64,000 bases of DNA from Fasciola hepatica. Its lineage: Eukaryota > Platyhelminthes > Trematoda > Plagiorchiida > Fasciolidae. The stretch is taken from positions 6,006,001 through 6,070,000 of the forward strand of contig CANUEZ040000163.1 in the NCBI GenBank assembly GCA_948099385.1, read 5' to 3'. A model generated the notes under the pieces. The model searched no databases. It worked only from the letters and a program-made list of their open reading frames with translations, and was not told the DNA's origin. The position numbers and the translations under genes were made by a program. Below are positions 54,960 through 64,000 of this stretch, piece after piece. Position 1 is the first letter of the stretch, and each line of letters begins with the position of its first letter.

Positions 54960-57060
54960 CCGAAGTGGTAACCAACCACTAGTCTTATTAGTGCGCGCGC
55001 AGTTAGTCCACAATAAGGCAGAATTAAAATATCTATGTCTTCTTGTGTCACTAAGACCATACTGCTTCGTCTGCAACCTCTGTATCTCTATGCTATATTG
55101 CTCACTCTAACCCCCAGACTGCAACTCTCCTCGTTTGAATTTCAGAACCACCCGGTTATCGCGCTGCTTGGCTGTGATATATCGCGCAGACGGCTTATCC
55201 TCTTCTTTGCCCGTCTACAACCAAGCCCAAGGCTGGCCGTTATGAATGCAACCTGGCTACGAGGTTTTACCCACACGAAGTCCAGATATTGCTGCATATA
55301 CTTTGTTGAGGCTTACCGAGCACTTCATAACACACGACTGTCTTGATGTAGAAGCCATCTTAATCACCATGAGAGGGTTTCTAGTTAAATAACGGGCGGT
55401 TTAAACTCGGTGGTGCCCTCCTCCTTCTGATGAAGCAAAGTAAACACGAATCGCGGCCAACCCTTGCCTCGAAAGCCCAACACGGAAAGAGAAATGCCAC
55501 ATGAGACTCAACAAAACAACATACGCTACTTGACCAGCGCAACCTGGCCTATTGCTAGTGTTCTCATTCACTACCCCTGGCCATATCACTATTCCCTTTG
55601 TACAAGGTTTCCGTCGGCTGAATCTATATTGCTCCATGGATTCCGACTCGCTCCGTCCCGGCGTTCTCAATGAAAAGTCGGAAAAACTGGCTGCTTCTTA
55701 TGCACCTCTTTTTCGGCGATGCACTTATGATGGAGTTTTTCCCAGCAGCAGGAAAAAACAGTTATCGCACCCATTTATAAGAAGGGTAGTAGATATCTTG
55801 CTTCGTGTTTCGGACCCATGGGTTCAACTAGCTTCACCAGCAAAATTTTCGAACGAATTACTAGGGGTGCGATTCTCTCCCATCCGAATATAAATAGGAT
55901 CCTCTCCTCATCTCAACGCCGGGTCCTTTCTTGCGGATCATGCATCAACAATGTGCTTACTGTTATGGATAGTCCGACAAAAGCGGACGACCATGGCCAG
56001 GTCTCACACGCTGTATTCATTGATTTTACTAAGGCCTTCGACAGGGTCTCCCATACCTACATTCATCATAAGCCGCTAATATAAGGGATAGCAGGCCCCA
56101 TGTTAGACGTCTTAGGCAACTTGCTTTCCGAATGCCCCTTTGTAGTTAAGGTTGGGAGTGTTTTGTAGCAACCCGCCCTAGTAACAACTGAGGTCCCACA
56201 AGGGTCGGCCTTAGGTCTTCTTCTTCGCCTGATTCAAATAAACGATCTTCCGGTGGCCCTTCTTGTGAACATCGCAATGTGTACAGACGATGTAGCGCCC
56301 CGGAGTTCTAGCGTTGAAAAGGCGCAAGTTGCAGTTGATGAAAATAACGCTGGTACGAGTATTGGAAAATTCCAGCTATTGATGACAGAAGCGTGAACAT
56401 GCTTTTCGGCCAAGAGACTGGTCTCACTTTCTTCATAAGCGAGGCATAGGATTGGCCTGAAATGGTGCTCGGTTTCTGATTAGATTGCGACTTGTCCTTC
56501 TACCGTCATAACCGGATTGAGGTCAAGTCTGACTTTCGAGTCACACATGCGATTTGAAGGTCCCTTCCGAGCATTTCTGGCGATGATTTCCCCACAATTT
56601 TCGGAATGTATATTCGTTCTCTGCTGGAGTACGGTAGTCAGGTAGCGCACTCTGGTCTTGTTCGAAATCGCAACATCCCAGAAAGGGTTCAGAGGGCCTC
56701 AACCAAATCAGTATGAGGTCTTCCCCACCTTCCTTATCTCGCCGGCTTCTCACTCATCAATCTGTTTCCTCTTGACTAAGAACGTGTAAGAAGTGATCTG
56801 TTTAGTTGTTCCACGTTTTTGAATCAAGTCAAAGCGATTTTTTCCTCTCCGTCTTCCCAGCCCCTTCTTTCCATGGTCACAGCTGAAAGGTTTTAGAACT
56901 GAGACCGTGCCGTTCTCCACAAATTACCTGTTTAGGCAACAGGATTACGACTCTGCGGAACGCCTTTCCGGAAGACATTGTTCTCCCGCACATTGAATTC
57001 ATCTTCAGGAAAATATTAGACTTTTACCTGAGTCTCTCCCAGTAATTCCCTGTCCAAAAA
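54960..57060 (+). pseudogene. LINE-A endonuclease-RT (CR1-like), right copy
   Basis: Mirror of 28694-26594, easier to read on this strand: AELKYLCLLVS (55020), FTHTKSRYCCIY (55265), SLRPGVLNEKSEKLAASYAP (55648), MGSTSFTSKIFERITRGAIL (55818), VFIDFTKAFDRVSHTYIHHK (56010), CTDDVAP (56281; degraded second catalytic box), TIFRMYIRSLLEYGSQVAHS (about 56595) and FPEDIVLPHIEFIFRKILDF, ending in a stop at about 57053. Same frame breaks as the left copy, with a few substitutions (NMLTVMDS versus NVLTVMDS). The shared breaks show it was already dead when IR2 formed. Confidence 0.82.
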
Positions 57061-57244
57061 GTGAAATATGTGTTTTATTTCATTTATATTACCCTATGCG
57101 TTTATGGAGGTTGCATTCCCATCCCGCTTAGGGCACTGTCTATAGTGCGACTCTGCACGAGGCTATGCATAATTTGCTTATGCTGCCGCCTTCCGCCCTC
57201 CTCCGCTTCCATTCACTCTCGTTTCAACCCGGTGAATCCAAAAG

Positions 57245-58051
57245 ACGATTAGAGATTTCCTCGATAACCCAGACAATTTGGTTCAAAGACCCTAACCTGT
57301 GTAATAGTTCCAGACTTCATCAGGATCGGGGTGGGAACAGTATGCATTACCTGTATCTATAGGGCACCGCTAGCAACAGATGAGGAAGAAGTTGAGCTTT
57401 TGCAGATGCCAAAGGCAGTGCTGGCACAGACAAAACTGTTCATCTTATTAGGAAATCAAAACCAACAGGAAATTAACTGGTAAAGCCGGATGGCAGCAAG
57501 GGGATCAACGGGAGATAACTTTCTGCACCGGGTCCGGTTACATGCCCTTACGCGGCATGTGACGCGGGTTACTAGACAGAGAGGTGGACAGCATCCGTCT
57601 CTCCTTGATTTAATCATGACGCGGCACCATCAGAACGATGAAAAAATTAAGTGGGAAGAGACAGTGGGTAAAAGTGATCATGTAGTCCTGAGGATCTCAC
57701 TAAGACTTTGCAAGGCGCCGAAGGAGATGGTGTTACGTCAGCACTGTGGGGGAATCAATATGGGCGAACTAAAGAAGGCAGCGTGTGAAGTTCAGTGGAC
57801 ACCGAGTCACACAAACACCTCCGTAGAGAGACGTTTGGAGGCCATCAAGATGGAGCTACTCGAACTTGCAGAGGGGTTTGCATCTCTGAGGTTTGTTGGC
57901 AGTAGAAATCAATCGCAGTGGTGGAAGTCATAAGTCCGCAAGGCTATAGTCATTCGTAAACAACGGTGGGCGGCGTAAAAGCTGCCTAAAACTCGGGTGG
58001 CATGGAACAGCTATAAGATGGCTAAGAACAGAGCTCAAGCGATCCGAAGAG
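57245..58051 (+). pseudogene. LINE-B endonuclease (right copy)
   Basis: Mirror of 26410-25603. IWFKDPNLCN, ITCIYRAPLATDEEEVELLQ, LLGNQNQQEINW, HALTRHVTRVTRQRGGQHPS, VGKSDHVVLRISLRL and RKAIVIRKQRW, up to the insertion point of T1 at about 58051. It differs from the left copy at several positions (HHQNDEKIKW versus HHQNDEEIKW; ACEVQWTPSHTNTSVE versus AWEVQWTPSHTSASVE), direct evidence that the arms have diverged. Confidence 0.82.
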
Positions 58052-59360
58052 TAATAATAATAATAGTTGTATATTTCGGATGCGCCCGAAGCATGCTAGA
58101 ATGCATGATCAGATGATTATAGTGATGCTGGAATGTGAATTTACAAAAGGGTAAAACGCGTGTATGCAGAGTATCAAACAGAGTGTTACAGTGGACTAAA
58201 ACGGTAGTAATGGCCGGCAAATGTGAAGGTCAGGGTCGAATGGCTAACCGGGCTAATAATGTTTGGAGTCGTTTTAAAAAAGGGGAATAAGTGCATGAAT
58301 ATTACGGGAACTAATCACAACATTAGAAATTCTAGCTGAACCAAAGGATATTTGGTATAACAAACTAAGAAATAAAAAGTCCATCGAAGGGAATTAAATG
58401 ACTCGTTTGCACGTTGTAGGGTGTAGAGAGTTTATGGATGGAAAACTCATGTACGAGAATGGATCTTTAGATATAAAAGCCCATGAATCAACGACTAATG
58501 CGATAGTTGAGTCTAAAGTTGAGATGCCGACGTTGTCAATCACGAGGAAAGAGACCAACAAACCCCATGGATAGAAGGAGCTATTTTAAGAGCTCTGATG
58601 CTAGAAGTAGCCAGCGGTTAGGCAGTAAGTGTTCAGCGGTTTATTTTCATTGATAAATGTGTGTCACGAAGTAGCGGCCAGGATATGGAGTTATGGCGGT
58701 AAGTCAACGTGGATTGTGTCCTGTGGTGATTGCAGGGGCGGATAACGTGCAGAAGCGATAATGTAGTAGAGGGTAGATAAATGACCTGATGACCGTTTTG
58801 ATGGGCAGAACCCACGGCAACTGTGGATCGTCAGCTGTGGAACCAATGAGTTTGGTACGGGAAACGAGAGTGGGACACCGGATTCAGAACAAAGTGAGAC
58901 ATTCGGCAGAGGGGGCAGTATAAATAAAATCTGAACGTCAGGTGATCGCATAACTCAGTGGCGAACAAAGTCTGCTTCGTAGTTGCGATACGTAATCAGA
59001 TACAGCAGGAGAGAGCGCAGATGAAAAGTCAAAGTTTACAATCGGATAAAATAAGTACAAACAGGGGACTATAGTAGAACAATGAAATGGACTATAACGG
59101 TAATAAAGCCCGGCAAATGGGAGACCCATTGTCGAGTAATCAGTTCACCTTTTTTGAGTGATGTCGACTGTGGGTCTGGAGTAGATGCGTAGGTGGTATA
59201 GGAAATAATTACCACTGGTTGAAATTCGAACATATTCAAGGACTACCTTGTTGATCTTCACAAAGAGGGAAATGTATCGAATGGAGTAGAAAGAGTTACT
59301 TACGGGCTGCAGAATGAGAGGTATATGGATAGAAATCTCGTCAAAGGGTTTGTCGAATTA
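58052..59360 (-). mobile_element. Non-coding (ATT)n-tailed element T1 (right copy)
   Basis: Mirror of 24300-25602: (AAT)n at 58053-58065, hairpin tail to 58111, internal module copies at about 58125-58238 and 59020-59134. Confidence 0.6.
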
Positions 59361-59812
59361 TTCACTTTATGACAGGTATGTCAAAAAGTATTACCGGGGA
59401 AATATATCAGTCTGCAAAGATGGTAGTATATAAAGCGGTGGCCGTATACTGTAGGAGCAGAGAAATATGCCTTAGAGCGTTGGTTAGCTGCGTCCGCCCG
59501 CACCAAACCAGAGCGGCTCCCACAAACGTATGAGGGTGTGTTGCAACTAAGGAAGAGGCACAGGGACGACCAGCTCTGAGCGACGAAGACAAGACCGACA
59601 TGCTCTTGAAATTTTTAGGAGCATACATCGACCAGAAAGCGATTTAGAGGAAAGATTAGAGGGACCATAGGCATCTTCAATACCCGAGCTTCTGTAGGAG
59701 AAGGCGAGGTGTACGCCGAGCTGCAAATTGTGAATAGAAATAAAGCCTCATGACCAGATGGGATCCATCCAGTAACCATTCAAAATATGGTCGAGGTCCT
59801 GAAAGCTCCGGT
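59361..59812 (+). pseudogene. LINE-B RT start (right copy)
   Basis: GEIYQSAKMVVYKAVAVYCR, RPALSDEDKTDMLLKFLGAY, GTIGIFNTRASVGEGEVYAE and PDGIHPVTIQNMVEVLKAPV, the segment leading into CR1-like RT block 1. The part after IFNTRA is deleted in the left copy, so this copy preserves it. It is cut at 59813 by a family A LTR. Confidence 0.75.
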
Positions 59813-60117
59813 TGTAACACACATTCGGGCAATGCGTAGCCAAATTTGCAACGGATCCCGAAATCAAAAAGCGATCATCCGTGATATTCTACGATACTAG
59901 ATTATTGAATGAACAATGACATCAAAAAAATACAAACCTCAGTAATGAGATCACGAGGACTCAACAAATGGGAACAGAATTGTGGCTTGCGAGTAAGGAG
60001 CACGTGCGTCACGCAGGTCAGGAACAGGGATATGACAAAGTAGCGCTCTGGGCGCGAACGAACAACAATCGGTCCATAAAAACCAACAGTTCATATAGAC
60101 ACATGAATAGTGTAAGC
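59813..60117 (-). repeat. Family A LTR of A3, first piece
   Basis: LTR positions 1 to about 305, starting TGTAACACACATTCGGGC inside LINE-B RT. It stops at GTGTAAGC, where a 925 bp insert begins. The last 181 bases (59937-60117) are repeated at 61043-61223. Confidence 0.85.
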
Positions 60118-60565
60118 GGATCCTCAAGGCACTTTGAGGCCATGAAACGTGAGACTAAAGGGGAAACGCCTAAGTGTGGCTAGAACTTTCAATGGGAAAG
60201 TTAGTATTTCGCCTAGAGTGGTCATTGAGCTGGAGTAAAGACCAAGTTCTGCATGAAATTACAGAAGAACCTTAGCTGGGGGATAGGGTGGGAGCAGAAA
60301 TGGTAACGTCATAACTGGATGTTGAGTTCAGTTAGTGAGTCACGCTAAGTGCGATGAATCAGACTGGATTTTCCAGTTCGAAGTCGCAGAGGTGGTGAGC
60401 GAAGTATGAGTGGTGGGACCTGGTGCGGAAGAGAGGCATTATAAGTTAAGAGATATCGAGGAGCGTTGAGTTACTCACCATGATTTTGTTAGTAATTATA
60501 GGACAGTAATGAGTATATATATGTTTATATATACATGTACGTATATATATATATTTGTATATGCA

Positions 60566-60607
<42 letters not shown>

Positions 60608-61042
60608 TATCTTCCAAATTCAGAAGCCGAGACTTTATATCTGAAATACTTCGGTCTAGAACAGCTGTTCTTTCGGTCGCCAAGCCTACAAAGTCACAGA
60701 GGTCAACCGAACATTGTTTTAAGGCCACGGGAGTTTGAAGAAGCCTATTTTTCCTAGTGACCGGGGTATGAGTGGACGGGGTAGTATTGGAAGTCTTCTT
60801 TGCTACACGAGGCATTTTGAAATATCAAAAAGATGCTGTGAATGAGGTGGAAGAGTAACGGAAACTAGAGCTGGGTTAGAATTTACCACTGAGAAAAAAA
60901 TACCTGAATTTCTATGGGTTAACGGAATACTCTAAGAAAATATAATTTTTAGTATTTCCTAAGACAGATGAATGAAAACTATATCGAAAACAGCACGCAA
61001 AACGACATGGTGTAGCGCAACCGGTCGTGGTGAATCGGACTT
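60118..61042. mobile_element. 925 bp insert within the A3 LTR
   Basis: Flanked by direct repeats of 181 bp of LTR sequence, about 5% diverged. The plus strand has a (TA)n tract at 60570-60605. The minus strand has an 81-codon open frame (60815-60570, MPRVAKKTSNTTPST…, then ERTAVLDRSISDIKSRLLNL, which looks like a short coiled coil) that runs into the (TA)n tract. This might be the 5' end of a LINE ORF1, but no clear family is recognised. Confidence 0.5.
60570..60605. repeat. (TA)n microsatellite
   Basis: About 18 uninterrupted TA units within a wider AT-rich region (60505-60605). Confidence 0.9.
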
Positions 61043-61294
61043 CCTCAATAATTAGATCACGAGGACTCAACAAATGGGAACAGAGTTGTAGCTTGCGAGT
61101 AAGGAGCACGTGCGTCACGCAGGTCGGGAACAGGGATATGACAAAGTAGCGCTCTGGGCGCGAACGAACAACAATCGGTCCATAAAAACCAACAGTTTAT
61201 AAAGACACGTCAATAGTGTAAGCAAGTGAGTGATGTTAAGAAAAACACTGAATAGCAAAAGTTTTAGGGAGATTTTCCACGACCGGTAGTCACA
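61043..61294 (-). repeat. Family A LTR of A3, second piece
   Basis: LTR position about 125 to the end (GTAGTCACA at 61294). Together with 59813-60117 it covers a whole LTR with 181 bases counted twice. It is followed by the conserved polypurine complement CCGCCCACCAAAATCCTCCC. Confidence 0.87.
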
Positions 61295-61914
61295 CCGCCC
61301 ACCAAAATCCTCCCGAATGCTTAACAGAGTCGAAGGTTTGGTATAAAGGTGCTGATACTTCCTACCTACCTAGGCCCTGCTGTCAGCCCGCGTGCCTAAT
61401 GCTTGTCGTCAACGTTCTACTCATGGTCGCACCTGTTCCGTTGGTCACATAGACGCGAGGCTATTCTAAATCTTCCACAAGAACAAATGACCAAAGTCGG
61501 GCGTGAAGGAGAAACATTGATGCTGTCATTGGAAAGGCCGTCCTGCCCTGGCCGTATTTGCTTGCGTGAGTATGTGTGTATGACGTAATCGCCGCTACCT
61601 CCACATGTGCAAAAGACATTCAGTAACGCCAACAAAAACAAACGGCGAACACTGTCACATGTTTGATAAGGGTTGCGGTGTGTAGTGTGCATCGGTTATG
61701 TGCGTATGTGTCTGGATGTGCAATGGATTCGCATTCATCACCACATATCGGAAAAAACCTTCTGTAACGACAACAAAAGACTGTGAGCACTGTAGTGTGT
61801 TTGACGGAGTGAGTGTGTGCGTCGGGGTGTATGATGGTTCGATACGTCAGTGTGTCGGGATTGCTTCAATATATGGGGTTTCTTTACCCACCTCGAAGAC
61901 GAATGCGAAATAGT
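61295..61914 (-). other. A3 3' untranslated region
   Basis: Nearly identical to 33246-33865 in A1, including the two repeated units. Confidence 0.7.
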
Positions 61915-62700
61915 CTACTGGGCCTCAGCGTTATCAGCCTCTCCGCCTTCACTCTCGAGGAGGCCAATACTGCGTACGTCGCGAATTAGCGTTCCGTTGG
62001 CTGTCTTCAACTTCACCGTTCTTATCATTCCGTCACTGCTTTCGATGGTTTCCATAACTACTCCCAAGGACCAGGTGCTGAAATGTGCGTGTTCGTCTGC
62101 GATCATAACCACATCAGAGTATATATCGGCCTGTATGCCTCTTCGGTTGATAAAGCTCTGCAAGGCCCGTAGGAAGGAATCGGTCGTCATCGAATGTGCG
62201 ACTTCTAGGTGTACCGCGCATGATTTCATGCACGTCATGATACATCCGTATCGCTTTTCTAATCTTTTCCCGCACTTGATCCACAAGGGCCCGAAATAGT
62301 CCAACCCGATGTCGCTGAACGGCCACCAGCCCGTAGTCACCCTGCATTCTGGTAGTGGGGCCATGTGTTGTTTGCCCACCGTGGCATTGCGTCTGCTACG
62401 TTGCATCTAACGTCGGATCACCAGTTTTGCAGTCGCTCTTCCTCTCAGCATATAAAGGAGCTTTCGGATTACTCTCGTAAGGTGACTTTCCCTGGCATGT
62501 CCCTCCACGGCGTGGACCTGTTGGATCGTTAGCTCTGTCACGGGTCATTGAGCCGGCAGCAATAGATGGTATTTCGTGTGAGAGCTCAGGTGAGAGTTGA
62601 TCAGCCTGTCGTCTACCCGCGTTAGTCCGTAAATAAATGTGGTGTTTAAATGCTTCAAATTGCCTCCTGGAGATGATATTTCTTTGTCGATTGGTCATAC
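61915..62700 (-). pseudogene. BEL/Pao integrase of A3 with in-frame core deletion
   Basis: 62406-61915 is open for 163 codons: VTTGWWPFSDIGLDYFGPLW (first Asp), YGCIMTCMKSCAVHLEVAHS, NRRGIQADIYSD (second Asp), then directly VVMIADEHAHFSTWSLGVV. The 170 codons between, including the catalytic Glu, are missing, with exactly the same junction as in A1. The N-terminal zinc region (62700-62410) is present but frame-shifted. A protein from this frame could not be catalytic. Confidence 0.87.
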
Positions 62701-63833
62701 TTCTCCCGCCCTCTCGAGCTCTCGGGCGAAGCCTCTAGTATTATCATTCGGAAAATATCGTATGCTGCAGCTTGTAGCCCATGGGGACTTAATGGACCCA
62801 CTCGTACCCGGCCTGAGGGGCGTAGCCCTATCGTGACTAATAAATTTCCCTTCAACCTGGTTAACTAAACTAACGCACGAAGTGTCTTCATCCAGGAAGA
62901 AAACCTGACCAGTCGCGATAGAATAGATGTCGCTTCGACGACGTTGGCCGCTATCACTACGCCTTTGATCTCCCTTTCCACTTGCGTGGGAGGTTTTAAT
63001 TCGGACACGGGCCAGTTCTGTTTAGGCACTTGCAGGAAGTTTGCCCCCCCCGTCCACGTGTCTAGTTGCCTGAAGTTGGTCGCACCTCGGGAGCACAGGT
63101 CGGCCGGATTATCGCCAGACTTGACGTGACTCCACTGGTTCATGGCTGATTCATCGTGGATAGTCCTGAGTCGGTTAGCGACCAAAGTACTGAACCGGCT
63201 CCGAACGTTGTTATTGTAGTAAAGTACTATCGTTGAATCCGTCCAGAAGCTCACCGACCAAATGTAGAAGTCAAAACAACTCTTCACAGCTTACTCCACC
63301 CTGACTGCCAAGACGGCTGCGCTGAGTTCAAGGCGTGGGAACGAGACCGACTTCAGTGGAGCAACGCGAGCTTTGGCGGACAGGATCCTTGCAGCATATT
63401 GTCCACCTCCTGCGCACCATCGTCCGTAAACCACAGCTCCATAACCGACTTCGGATACATCGGAAAAGGCATGTAGTTCTCCAGTCCGCGTCGTAAGGCC
63501 AGGAGTCAAACATCGTGGAATCCTTATGTCCCCTAATTTCTTCAAAGTGTTCAAAAATTCTTTCCAGTCCAACCGGTGCTCTCGAATCAGTGACTGGTCC
63601 CAATCAACGTTCTTACGGCACAGCCGCTGCAGCAAGATCTTCCCGGGTAGCAGCCATGGTGAGACGAGACCGAGCAGGTCGAACAAGCTTGAGACGGCAG
63701 ATAGTATGCCACGACGGGTTATTGGCAGCTCGGGAACGTTTAGTTCGAAAACAAAATCGTCCGTTTGTGCACCCCATTGTACTCCTTAAGTGCTTTCGAA
63801 ATGAAGTGGAGAGCCGTTCAAATCTCTCAACCT
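62701..63833 (-). pseudogene. BEL/Pao RT end and RNase H-like region of A3, 5' truncated
   Basis: Minus strand: from 63833 the RT connection (FVFELNVPELPITRRG region), then LLGLVSPWLLPGKILLQRLC, LHAFSDVSEVGYGAVVYGRW, SVSFPRLELSAAVLAVRVE, WSVSFWTDSTIVLYYNNNVR, SHVKSGDNPADLCSRGATNF and LSRLVRFSSWMKTLRALV. Frame breaks at about 63290 and 62860. The C-run at 63044-63050 is shorter than in A1 and A2. Gag, protease and the catalytic RT half are absent: similarity stops at about 63833. Confidence 0.85.
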
Positions 63834-64000
63834 TAACTGTTCTTTGCCCTGAATATTAGTGCATGACGACATAAAAATTATGTACTCCTTTCAACCTGAA
63901 GCCTCAGCTTCTACCATTGCTAGCATAACAAGCGATTTTCTATCGCTAGACTCATGGAGCAACCAATAGGTGATGAAATTCCCTGCTGTCAAAAGTTTGG
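63834..64000. other. Unassigned right end
   Basis: Begins with about 33 bases resembling the flank of T4 (51120-51155). Nothing else recognised. Confidence 0.45.

Larger units (their letters stand above)
51897..59690 (-). repeat. IR2 right arm
   Basis: Reverse-complement partner of 23997-31894. It carries mirror copies of the unassigned part, LINE-A, LINE-B endonuclease, T1 and the LINE-B RT start. It lacks 137 bp present in the left arm, with the gap at about 52284-52289. The outer end runs into LINE-B RT, which is then cut by a family A LTR at 59813. Confidence 0.9.

Noticed and set aside
23997..59690. IR2 as terminal inverted repeats of a giant DNA transposon or Polinton
   Set aside because: The arms consist of dead LINE pieces and a tailed non-coding element, no transposase or Polinton gene is visible, and no target duplication flanks the arms.

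Overview
This 64 kb window is eukaryotic, repeat-dominated DNA. The best inference is a flatworm (platyhelminth) genome, probably a cestode or trematode. The evidence is the mixture of decayed retroelements: BEL/Pao LTR elements (two families), Ty3/gypsy elements, CR1-like LINEs with endonuclease plus reverse transcriptase, and a Penelope-like element with a GIY-YIG endonuclease. I see no operons, no ribosome binding sites, no rRNA or tRNA genes, and no host gene I can name. Almost every coding stretch carries stops or frameshifts.

Layout. 1-1.39 kb: nothing recognised. 1.39-2.32 kb: Penelope-like fragment. 2.48-4.40 kb: decayed Ty3/gypsy pol, interrupted by a 125 bp hairpin insertion with a 14 bp direct repeat. 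4.4-7.3 kb: mostly unassigned. 7.3-7.6 kb: a LINE 3' end. 7.889-14.836 kb: a nearly perfect inverted repeat (IR1, arms about 3.19 kb, loop 561 bp) containing a LINE endonuclease and the start of a BEL/Pao element (family B). 12.904-20.815 kb: a tandem dimer of family B (LTR-internal-LTR-internal-LTR) sitting inside a CR1-like LINE (LINE-C, 11.44-22.8 kb), whose RT is also split by a solo LTR of family A with a 5 bp target duplication. 22.8-26.4 kb: LINE-B on the minus strand.

About 24.0-31.894 kb and 51.897-59.69 kb form a second, larger and slightly diverged inverted repeat (IR2, arms about 7.8 kb, spacer about 20 kb). Each arm holds LINE-B pieces, a non-coding (ATT)n-tailed element and LINE-A. 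The spacer holds a truncated BEL/Pao family A element (A1, 32.87-39.37 kb), then a minus-strand Ty3/gypsy element (about 39.37-49.0 kb) into which a complete BEL/Pao family A element (A2, 41.118-47.808 kb) is inserted with a GATGG target duplication, then LINE-D (49.5-50.94 kb). 59.8-63.83 kb: a third family A copy (A3) whose LTR is interrupted by a 925 bp insert.

The relations between elements give a partial history. Family B jumped into LINE-C and later became a tandem dimer, and the junction was then copied into IR1. A2 jumped into gypsy. A1 and A3 share one in-frame integrase deletion and so descend from one defective parent. Five loci, some of them non-coding bodies of up to about 1.3 kb, share a distinctive 3' hairpin plus an (ATT)n tail. 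This is the best candidate here for an undescribed element family.
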